A DNA stretch of 32,999 bases from Silene noctiflora. Lineage: Eukaryota; Streptophyta; Magnoliopsida; Caryophyllales; Caryophyllaceae. The translations under genes and the position numbers were made by a program. Where the stretch lies: positions 2,917 through 35,915 of the forward strand of contig VHZZ01000635.1 of the NCBI GenBank assembly GCA_009801015.1, written 5' to 3'. Every line of letters begins with the position of its first letter. Position 1 is the first letter of the stretch. Shown piece by piece: positions 16,340 through 25,752 of this stretch. The notes beneath the pieces were generated by a model, which was not told the DNA's origin, ran no database searches, and was given only the letters and a program-made list of their open reading frames with translations.

Positions 16340-17824
16340 CTCGCAGAACCACTACATACCATGTTACGCAACCATAGCCTTATTCGACATAATGTTCGTC
16401 ACCCGTCTTGCCACCAATCGCCTGTTGAGTGTAGTCAACCATAAACAGCCTGCAATATACCCTTCTGTCTCTAACCTGTCATTTGACTTTCTACCTCTGT
16501 GTCTTCCACCAGTACCATTGTGGCCACTATCACCACTATTTAGCGTGCGCACTAGACTTGCCACCACCATCACTTACCGCCCGTGTACTGTGTGAGTTTA
16601 TGCAAGGCCATTGGCTCTGGGAATAGAGAAAGAGAAAGGAATTCGCTGATGATGGTTGACCAACTAGATAAACAACCACCACAAACATCAAAGGCGATTA
16701 AGCAAGGATTGATGGGTAGCCCAATAAGACGAACTGAAAAAATAGTTGAATAAAATTGAGAAGGTGGATTAATTGAAAGAAAGGTGATGGATTCCCGGAG
16801 ATAGGCCAAGGGGCAAGGGTCGACCCAACTCCGGCGATATGGCGCAGAGGACAGTGTAACAATGGTAGGAAAGATGAGGCGGTGGACCGGGAAAGAACTG
16901 CCTTTTGGGGGATTTTCCAAAGAGATGCGAAGTATGTAAGAGTGAGAAAATGACGGGTTTGAGTTATGATAACAATAAGTAACTTTGTTAGCACTAACTA
17001 AAATAAACTAACTAATCTTTCATTTAAAAAATAAATACACTTTCCAAAGATTTTGGGGATTTTCCAAAGAGATGCGGAAGTATACTAAAATAAATCCACT
17101 TGTTATAAATTTGAATACCCAATATGTCAGTTACTTCATTAACAATATTTACATCCTAATTATTTTATACCATAAATAACTATTTTTTTACACAAATGCA
17201 ATCTCGTAGGAGAATAAAGATCTTCAAAAATTAATCCCTCCAAAATGCTCCAATTTAAATATAGAAATAAAATAGATTTTCTTTAATTAATAAACTAACT
17301 AATCTTCATTTTAAAAATAACAATCTTTTCATCAACCTATAATATTTTCACCATTAATCTTTAAAATTTAACCTTTTAACTAAAATGGAATAAAATTGGT
17401 ATAAATAAAATTATAACTATACATTACCATACACTCTTATTAATGAAAAGAATTTAAGAAAATTTATGAAAATGAAATCACTAGATTTGAGGTAGTTAAT
17501 ATATTTTCATAAAAATAAACATTTTATGAAATTATTTAATTATTTTGATTTTTTTTTTTATTGGTGAAACAGTGAGTAGTATATTAATCAATCCAAAGAA
17601 ACACCATTACAACCATTCATCAAGTTCAGATCCTCACCCCATTACAAATATAGCTATATGAATATCCTGATTAATTTTCAGATTAACTTTTTTTTTTCAA
17701 ATCAAAATACAATTCAATGAGAAGAAATATGAAAATTAATGAGATATTAAAGTGAAATGTATAAATAATAATCTAAAATGTAAAAATGTCTATATATATC
17801 GCGAATACGCGGGATCTATACTAG
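16340..17824 (+). mobile_element. Helitron-like element, 3' end at 17824, left boundary unknown
   Basis: The 3' end has the Helitron layout: the hairpin CGCG-AATA-CGCG at 17800-17811, nine bases, then CTAG at 17821-17824 followed by T. Upstream is the AT-rich sequence usual in non-autonomous Helitrons. Within it, blocks are duplicated. TTTTCCAAAGAGATGCG occurs near 16913 and near 17060. A block containing AAACTAACTAATCTT occurs near 17004 and 17290. A GC-richer segment at 16340-16930 could be captured sequence, but I do not recognise it. No TC-type 5' end is evident, so the left coordinate is only where this composition begins. Confidence 0.45.
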
Positions 17825-17921
17825 TTTTCTTAAAAGTTAAACTCCAGGTCTCCTTCTCTCATTCTAAGCATTTTTCATAGACTTTTTACTATTGATTAGT
17901 AAAGCCGCATTCAAGTTAAGA

Positions 17922-17976
17922 AGTGTCGATGAACACTTGTCATGTTGATCTACTGCGACAATTGTCTATCGACACT
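17922..17976. repeat. short inverted repeat
   Basis: AGTGTCGAT at the left and ATCGACACT at the right are perfect 9-bp inverted repeats about 35-40 bases apart. They could be a remnant of a small palindromic element. No target duplication is seen. Confidence 0.5.
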
Positions 17977-18061
17977 AAGATAATTAACAAAGTTGGTTAG
18001 TGTGAGTGGTATAGACTATAGACTCTTATCTCTTAAATAAGTGGTCAAGTTTGAATTCAGG

Positions 18062-18199
18062 CTCTTGCGAATGAAAAGACCAAATTTGGGAGGGTCTACC
18101 TACTACCTAGTAAGTTGCCTTCGGTATCGATTTCTAACTCTTGCGAATGAAAATACCAAACTTGAGAGGGGTTTACTATTAAATTGCCTTCAGTATCCC
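18062..18199. repeat. diverged tandem duplication upstream of the plastid protein gene
   Basis: Copy 1 (18062-18130) and copy 2 (18138-18199) both start CTCTTGCGAATGAAAA. Both continue with ACCAAA.TTG.GAGGG, a TACTA-containing middle, and end TTGCCTTC.GTATC. The copies differ by substitutions and small gaps. The pair lies 200-340 bp upstream of the start codon at 18402, so it may form part of that gene's promoter. Confidence 0.8.
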
Positions 18200-18401
18200 A
18201 AAGGAAATTACAGCAATTGTCGGGATACTCCTGGTCAACGTCGAACAAACAAAACTTGGAAAAGATAATGAATGGTTGATTTAATACCACGTAGTGCAAT
18301 TTGTAGACAAATTTGAAATCTACAATTTTATGACCACAATCCTAACAAACACAGGAACACACACAGTTACCCAGAAATTCCCTAATTCCAAGAACACAAC
18401 A

Positions 18402-21307
18402 ATGGCGGCAATTACTCCATTTCAAACACTAGCTCTTCAATCTCATCACTCCTCGCAACAATGGCGGCAATCATCTCTTCCTCCCTCATCATTCTCTATC
18501 AACCGCCATTACCATTCCTCCTGCAATTCGCTCACAGTTCGCCGCCAACGAACTCGCCTCACTACCAATGCCACTCGAAATCCCTCGTCGAATAATCCCA
18601 ACCGTAATCCTCGACAATTTAATGACGAAAACGAAGGTGAATTTGATCTTCTTGTGAAAAAAGTGACGCAAATTGGGCTGTGGAGTATGGAAGGCGCATA
18701 TATTATCTGGCTTTTCCTCCTCCCTTACGCTCCGGTTCGCTACTTATCTCTCCTTATAATTAATAGCGGAGCCAGAATTTGAAGTTAGTGCCGGAAAAAA
18801 GCTTTAACTAAACTAAAAGTCGTCTCAATCGGTTGTTTACCTTTTACGTATCACTGTAAATAAAAATGCTAAACAATTGACTGAGACAAAGAGATTATGT
18901 GCCAATATATACAACTGGCGAAATTTATATCTAGTTGCCGATGTAGTTGAATTATAAATGGACAGTAGTTTGTGATTGGTTTCGAGGTTCGAGTAGTGTT
19001 TATGACCATTTGTTGATGCAAATGACAGGGTGATCCTGTGTGGGCTATCAGTTCCGAAACTATCAACTCTCTAGTGGGACTTTCCCTGAATTTCTTCTTT
19101 GTTTTGCCGTTAATGAATGCTGGTATGCAGCTTTCTTCTCAATGCGCGTTTGTTTGTTTGTTTATTTGTTTGTCTGTTTTCGATAATACTGTTTCATTGG
19201 TGGGAGTGTGAAGTAGCAAATGGTGGGTTGTTGATGGGTTGAGCTGGCTTTTGCTAGCGCTGATTGGAATACATTGCTTGTCATTTCCTGGTAGAGCTTT
19301 GTGATCCTCATACTTGCCGTGGGTAAGGGTGATGACTGGTGATTTGTTGAGCCGGCTTTTGCTAGTGCTCGCTAATGTTTGGGAACTAGCCAGGCTCGTG
19401 CTTCAGTCGAATTTGAAAAATGAACATCAGTTTGAGTTTGAGTGTTGATTGTGATCTGGAGATATTTTAAGCTTACCTTAAACTCATTATGTTTGACAAA
19501 ATAACTTCCTTATTTTCTGAGTCCGAGCTTGGCTTCCACAGCTTTTGTGCATCTTCACCCTGTCTACTTTGAGCTGTTTGTGTTTAGACGTTCATCTATG
19601 TTATCTAAACTCAATCAGAAAAATCCGACACATGGGTTTGTCAATAGTCCGAGCGTGAGAGACTGACAGGGTTATACGTGGTGATGTGAAGAGTCGGAAC
19701 TAACCTAGGTATTGATTTATCATGGAGACATCTTCGACAAACTTAATTATGTAAACCACTAGCACTAAACAATTTTTGTCGTTCTGACAGAGTAGTTGGT
19801 ATCCATGTACTAGAAGCTCCAGTTCTTCACCCAGTAAGTTGCGTGGCTGAAGTTTTTCATTCAGTTATCTGTTATGCTAACTGCTTGAGCTGACGTTATG
19901 AAATTTATACGTCTATAGATGTCTGAAGGTCTTTTCAACTTTGTTATTGGATGGACCCTCATGTTTGCGCCTCTGCTGTTCACTGATCTGAAGAATGACA
20001 GATACAAGGGCTCTCTGGATGTCTTGTGGGGCTTTCAAATGTTTCTTACGAACAGTAAGTTTCCTGTGATTATTTAGAGTATGCGGTATGAAACTAGGTA
20101 GAAGACTAGAGGAGAGGGATAATAATTGAGAAAGAGAAGAGATAGGGAGAGAAATTACTTGGTGCTCCAATATTCGAAGTTTGGAGTTTTAATACCAGGT
20201 GCAGGTAAATATTGTGAGAATGAAAAGAGATGAGTACAAAGTGTAGGGAGTGAGTAGGACTGTGGGACTGGGAGATTGGGAGTATTATAATGTATCTAGG
20301 CATACGATAAAGATGACGAGTGTTCCGGAATCACTTTCTTCTCAGTCAATAGAAAGCTGTATTTCATACAAATAAGTTGGGGCAACTTCTCAATTGGAAG
20401 GTTATAGTCCTTATTTGACATCACAATTTTCTTTTACTAATATTTATTCATGTTGACCACCTCTGGTGACCAGTTTGTTACCATGGTTGTGCTTCCTTGT
20501 CTAGCCATTTCCCGAATCAATGGGTCTAGTTTTCTCCCCCAAATATCTGGTGATGTAGTAATACCTTAAGGTATCATAACCTAGTCTACAATTATATTGC
20601 CCTTTTATTGTTTGTTCCGGCACTTTGCATTATGCTTTCTTACCAAAGACGATTCAAGAGTCTCAAAAACTTGCATGAGACGGTTTTACATGTGGGAACT
20701 CATTAACTCTTATGATTAAGTGAGAAATACTTCAAGGTTTTGGGTTGATATCAGACGTGAGGCCATCGCATACAAAACTCTTGCTAAGTGAGAGTAACTC
20801 TCTAATATGCTCCGTTTGCTGCATTCTTGATACTGTAGACATACAAATCTCTAATGTGCTTCGTTTGCAGCATTCTTGATACCCTACATGGCAATCAGAC
20901 TTAACAAAGCTAATGGGGATGACTATCCGAGAAAGCTTTCTCAACTTGGGACTGTGATGACCCGAGGTGCGTATATAGTTGGTTTGACTGGTGGCCTCGT
21001 GTGTCTTATATCAATATTATGGGGATTATATGGAAGAGGGGAAGGTGATTTCGGGAGTGTAAGTCAGAGATGGGAGTTCTTGTTGAGTTATCTTGGATCT
21101 GAGAGATTGGCTTATGCTTTTATCTGGGATATTGTTCTTTACACCATCTTCCAGCCCTGGCTAATCGGTGATAATTTAGTAAATATCGAGGAGAATAGAG
21201 TCTCCACTGTGAATTACCTTAGGTTCGTACCAGTTATTGGCTTGGTGGCTTATCTTATTTTTCTTAAAAGAAATGAAGAGTTGTACACGGTGGATGAAAA
21301 AGCCTAG
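18402..21307 (+). CDS. conserved plastid-targeted multi-pass membrane protein of unknown function
   Basis: Inferred exons are 18402-18734, 19029-19122, 19796-19833, 19919-20054 and 20871-21307. All have in-phase GT-AG junctions and together encode 345 aa. Residues 1 to about 70 are rich in Ser, Arg and Asn and poor in acidic residues, as in a chloroplast transit peptide. About seven hydrophobic segments follow, including one at 91-109, one with LNFFFVLPLM, one with FVIGWTLMFAPLLF, one at the junction of exons 4 and 5 (LTNTFLIPYMA), GGLVCLISILWGLYG, FIWDIVLYTIF and VPVIGLVAYLIF. The protein ends TVDEKA. It matches my memory of an unnamed family in plants and possibly cyanobacteria. I cannot name a function or symbol. 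The 38-nt exon 3 uses the second of two adjacent AGs, because the first would introduce a stop. Confidence 0.82.
20800..20884 (+). repeat. duplicated 3' splice-site region in intron 4 of the plastid protein gene
   Basis: The functional acceptor region (20849-20879) reads CTCTAATGTGCTTCGTTTGCAG and then CATTCTTGATAC. Forty-nine bases upstream (20800-20830) is a near copy, CTCTAATATGCTCCGTTTGCTG and then CATTCTTGATAC. There the acceptor CAG has become CTG. The copy therefore carries branch-point-like CTCTAAT and a polypyrimidine run, and it encodes the same first exon residues. It lacks the AG needed for splicing. Confidence 0.85.
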
Positions 21308-22310
21308 TTGATCAACAATAAGATAGCTTGTGATTCCAATTGTTCGAGTTTTTTCTTGAAAGGGTTTGGTACAACCTGTAGCTGGTACCTGGTTTCCGAT
21401 ATCTGTATGTATCTGAGGATGATTTCCGTTTCCAAGGAGCCAAGCTTGCTATTCATTAACATAGTAATATACTAGCATGCGTGTAAGAAAGCAAGCTGAG
21501 GGTTCATTAAATGTTTGCTCGTCTTGTAGAATGAAGTTTCATCCATCAACGCAACTTACCGAAACAATAATCAGGTACAACTATATAGGTATGGAATCCA
21601 TACCTAATGTAGAGGATGGCATTGTCAATTATCTGTAACAGTATGGTATATGAGAACTGTATGATTTTCATCTAATTATGCCTCATATCAGGACGAAGTC
21701 CCGAGTATCAAGATTTGAATTATGGTGAGTTCAGTATATGTACCCGTTAGTCCTCGAGTCGAAGTAAGTTAGGCTCTCGAGGTTAAAAAGGGATAATACA
21801 TCGTACATATAGGCGTACAGCCCACTTTAACAGCCTTAGAGGCAATGTGCTGACTACTGACTGCCCTTGTCGCCTTGAAGACTATGTTACTCCGACTTAA
21901 GTGCAAATGTCAGACACGACACTGTCACAGTTATTTTACACGAAGTTCTCAATTTTTGATCCAAAATGAAATGTTGTGTTAGTGTCGGACATGGGAACGT
22001 GATCCAAGTGATGTCGTTAGTAACATAGCTTGAAGATTCGGTCGAAAATAAGAAACACACTTGTGCATTAACTGCAAAGTGGAACCCCTAAGGAGGATTT
22101 TGACTCTTGATGGGCAATGTCAAATGTGGGCGTTGGAGTATAGATTAGAGACACGAGAAATCTGTCTGATATGGTTGCAGTAACTTGTAATACAAGAGAT
22201 GTGGATATACACTTCTGGCCTTTCATTTGCACCACTGTTAGGTAAGGACCAAGCACTTCTCATCTTTATTAAGGAACAGAGACTTTTAACGAGAAGCCAT
22301 ACTTTTTATA
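21308..22310. other. 3' flank of the plastid protein gene, nothing else recognised
   Basis: The first few hundred bases are presumably 3'UTR; no AATAAA stands out, though AACAATAAGATAG lies 13-25 bases after the stop. The remainder has only short unrelated open frames on either strand. Confidence 0.4.
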
Positions 22311-22317
22311 TTTGGTT

Positions 22318-22465
22318 TCATTTCAGACGGCCATTTTTGTCTCAAGCCTTTAAGCAGGCCATATGTGATCGTTTTTAAATGATAACAAGTTAACAACACA
22401 TGACCATAAAATGGTCATATATGGGCCGTCTGAAGGCTTCAGATGAAGATGGCCGTCTGAAATGA
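22318..22465. mobile_element. palindromic MITE with TCATTTCAGACGGCC ends
   Basis: The left arm TCATTTCAGACGGCCATTTT is mirrored by a right arm reading GGCCGTCTGAAATGA. Inner CAAGCCTT..GGCCATAT and ATATGGGCCGTCTGAAGGCTT are also inverted. The 148-bp unit would fold into a long hairpin. I could not settle a target duplication, so the superfamily is open (Mutator-like or PIF-like). Confidence 0.75.
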
Positions 22466-22556
22466 GATTTGTGTACTTTTTATTGGCTTAAATTATAAAA
22501 TAGAATTAAGTAGTTAAATAGGACAAAAGGCAATAAGGCATAATGCCTTGAGAATG

Positions 22557-22577
22557 AAAAAAAAAAAAAAAAAAAAA
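22557..22577. repeat. 21-bp poly-A tract
   Basis: An uninterrupted run of about 21 A follows GCATAATGCCTTGAGAATG. It could be the tail of a retroposed sequence such as a SINE. No tRNA-like A and B boxes were recognised upstream, so this is only a homopolymer as far as I can show. Confidence 0.6.
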
Positions 22578-22930
22578 GGGTAGTCTCATAGTTTTATCTA
22601 ACGATATGAGTTATTATTTGACACGTTTAAACTTAACACTCTGATATAACTGTCTTAAAAAAGATCCAACTTTTTTTTGTACCGACTTTAACTACCAAGG
22701 TTATTACAATACTCCATAATTTAATCATTTATTATCGATGGGTAGTATATAACTAATCTAAATATATGTACCAAGTGGTAAATTCATAAAATTTTCTTTT
22801 CGCCGTGTAGATGAAAATACAAAGATATTTTTATAAAAGGTACAACTTTAATTTAATTTAGTCAAAGAATTGGATAAAATACACCAATTAGTTCCTTTCG
22901 GTGTCCCACAACTCTATATTCATGTTACTA

Positions 22931-23316
22931 AGAGCATCTCCAATAGGGCAATAGTTACCCAAAAGGACTTGCTTGCAAATAAAAAAGATTTTAAGCTACT
23001 AGCTTAACCATTGGAGCACTCTATATGGACTTGCTTAAATTGAGCTAGTAGCTCAAATGGTCCTACAACAAAAAAAACTGCCAATTAAAATGACACACGA
23101 CATGAAGTAGAATTGCATTTTCAAGGAATGTTGTTGTGCATTTAATGGGGTTAGTTGACATATGGGTCCATCTAAGTTATAATGCTCATAGCTTACCATT
23201 GTAGTAGTTTCTAGCTTGAAAATGTTATAGCTTAAAAATCTTACGTGGCAATGGTAAGCTAGTAACAATTAGCTTAAAATTGCAAGCAAGCCCTTTTGTC
23301 CAACCATTGGTTACAG
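22931..23316. mobile_element. MITE with inverted AAAAGG.CTTGCTTGCAA ends, about 385 bp
   Basis: The left part GAGCATCTCCAATAGG resembles a common plant MITE start. It is followed by CAAAAGGACTTGCTTGCAA. The right part TTGCAAGCAAGCCCTTTTGT is its inverted complement, followed by CCAACCATTGG. Inner ATTTTAAGCTACTAGCTTA on the left is mirrored by TAAGCTAGTAAC..TAGCTTAAAAT on the right. The exact ends are not fixed. Confidence 0.65.
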
Positions 23317-23499
23317 GTCAGTTAATCAGTTATGATGACTCACATTTTTTTGTTTTTTAATCAGTTTTTCGAATTATTGGTCATAAGGTCGGAAAAAAAA
23401 CTTATTTTATGAGCTCGTCCCCTTACCACTAAGAAAATAAAAATTCTCAATAGTTTTTCTTCCAAAAAGAATCTGGCTAAATAAGGAAACAACTCTATT

Positions 23500-23973
23500 T
23501 TTATTAAATTATTATCTTATAATTAAGGTATAATCGTTAATCATTATAATTTTTTAACTAAATTATAATCTTTTATTTAAAATAAAACAAAATTAGTATA
23601 AATTTAAAATTCGTATATGAAAAACCTATAAATTGATATTATTAGTTTCGTATAAAAAAAACTTACCACGTACTTAATTCTTATAAAAGGGAATTATGAA
23701 CTGATATTATTAATTTTGTGACAAAAAAAAAAATTTAAATTATTTGAGAAAATTTATAAATTGAAATCATTAGTTTTATGGTAAAAAATTTCATTAAAAT
23801 ACACATTTCACGACTTTACTCAATTCTTTTGATTAGTTTTCCATTTCAAATTTTTATCCTCATATTAAAATATGAAAAATTAATAATATGATAATTTTAA
23901 ATTTATAAATAATACATCATAAACTAAAGAATTTATAAATACCGCGCATGTATGTGCACAAGATCCATACTAA
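23500..23973 (+). mobile_element. Helitron-like 3' end (..CTAA followed by T)
   Basis: AT-rich sequence ends in the stem-loop GCGCA-TGTA-TGTGC (23944-23957, one G:T pair). Twelve bases follow, then CTAA at 23970-23973, then T. This is the hairpin plus CTRR rule of Helitron 3' termini and closely parallels the end at 17824: both carry GAT-C-ATACTA before the terminus. The left boundary is a guess from composition. Confidence 0.45.
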
Positions 23974-24117
23974 TTTCATATTGGTTGAAATTTGACAAAT
24001 CGAAATGGATGATGTTGTTGTCTAACTTCTAAGGGACATGATCTTCACAACAAAAATAAACAAAAGAAGATAGATCAAAGTATTTGTCATCCTCTTTAAA
24101 AACTCACATGCATCCAA

Positions 24118-24305
24118 CAATAAGTCTCCCTTGTGACGGATATATTCGTCACAAGCTTGTGACGAGTCAAATATCACTCACATGGGTAGATAAAACAAAA
24201 GTAAGAGTACCTAGTTAATCACAAAAGGTTTGTCCTTATCTTCACAAGTGGATTTTATTTGACTCGTTACAAGCTTGTGACGGATACTATCCGTCCGTCA
24301 CGATA
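24118..24305. mobile_element. TIR element with CTTGTGACGGAT ends, flanked by 20-bp direct repeats
   Basis: The left side contains CTTGTGACGGATATATTCGT and then CACAAGCTTGTGACGAGTCA. The right side contains TGACTCGTTACAAGCTTGTG followed by ACGGATACTATCCGTC, the inverted arrangement. Each arm holds its own small palindromes around ACAAGCTTGT and GGATA..ATCC. Exact 20-bp direct repeats AAAAACTCACATGCATCCAA flank it at 24098-24117 and 24306-24325. Confidence 0.7.
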
Positions 24306-24947
24306 AAAAACTCACATGCATCCAAATTCACGTCTTCATCTAATAATTTTTACATACTACGTCACTTACAAAGTCACTCAATAATTAAAACGTTTGATAG
24401 TAACTTCACATTAAAAGTGTACAACATATATTTATTTTTTTTTGACCTTTTTACAACAAAAAATTGAAACAAACAATTCATTGAAGTAGAACTATTTACA
24501 TGAATTATTGTGTATCCTAGACGTACACATACGAAAAGAATCGTTGATGTTAATTTAAAAAGGTTTTTAATTCATTACAAAATAAACATTTTAAGATCAA
24601 AGCGATATGTGTTTTTATTTATGTATAAACATCTAAAATACCATCAAATAAGTTCAATAAATACGTAGTTTGACTATTAATTTGAAAAAATATATAACTA
24701 TAAGTTAATTATTCGTATAAGTTATTGTAAAAATATATAACTATAAGTTAATTAAAGTGTATACTACTAATACATGATCATATTACTCCTAATTCAGAGC
24801 ATTTATTTGGGTCAATTAATTGACAATAATGATCAATGCTAATTGAGTAATAAAAGAGATTTGCCATTATTGATTTAATGTCCTCCATAACAAGCTGGGA
24901 TAGGTTCATTTTTGTGACTTTTATATAAGGTAAAGCTACAATTGCAT

Positions 24948-25070
24948 AAAACGGTCTTATACCGTGAGACAGTTTCATAATGAAAAATAAAATAAAAAAT
25001 AACCCATTTATTATAGTAAATGAACAACCTTTTTGTAAAAGTGAACCGTTTCACGGTGTAAGACCGTGTT
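24948..25070. mobile_element. palindromic MITE with ACGGTCTTATACCGTGAGAC arms
   Basis: The left arm (24948-24979) carries ACGGTCTTATACCGTGAGAC and then AGTTTCA. The right arm (25041-25070) carries GAACCGTTTCACGGTGTAAG and then ACCGTG, its inverted complement with a few mismatches. A 60-bp AT-rich spacer lies between. The GAGACGGTCT-type core recurs elsewhere in the window. Confidence 0.7.
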
Positions 25071-25752
25071 ACATTATAATTTGTGAAACTACAAATGTAT
25101 GAGTGATTTAATTATTATCGTATTTGAACCTTTGTTACTCATTAGAGAATACTTGTAATCAATAACAAAAATAAATTATCGCTATCAATTAATACACTAC
25201 CATATATTCTAACCGTTTAAGTAGGACAAATGAGCCAACAGCAGAATGATTAAGACTACCGTTAGTAAAACGACTCAAATAAGATCCATTTGGATAAATA
25301 CGACAATTTTTAATAGTCTCTTGACACTCGTCTTTTGTCTTCTTTATTTTACTTACCTGTTTTAAACTTAATAAAACGTATATACTCGTCTTAAATAACC
25401 TATCCCATCTATTTAAGGAACTATTTAATCGTTTTAATGGTAAGACGGATATAAGTCAAGTGATTATGACATGGTAGACCATAATTAACAACTTTACAAA
25501 TACTCAAATTGTCAATGAATTGATCACACTTGAAAATTGGGTATAGCCGTCCTGTTTGCTATTTCCCTCCTTCAATCCAACAAACTTCCAACTCATCAAC
25601 TCTTCTCAGATCCCACTTCACGTCTTCATCACTTCCTCTCTTCCTTTAATTCACAAATTAAAATCCCAATTTCTTCAATGAACACTCCAAATTACCCTAA
25701 ATTCCTACATTAACCCACAAATTTCAATCAAGAATTCAATAAAAATACAACA

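Noticed and set aside
16364-16595. Opposing open frames of 67 and 69 codons
   Set aside because: Neither has recognisable domains; they are mutual mirror frames. The segment is instead reported as possibly captured sequence.
18810-18890. Possible degenerate Stowaway element in intron 1 of the plastid protein gene
   Set aside because: CTCAATCGGTTGTTTACC and an inverted partner are present, but the ends and TA flanks could not be established.
22501-22580. SINE ending in the 21-A tract
   Set aside because: No RNA polymerase III A and B boxes or target duplication were found upstream.
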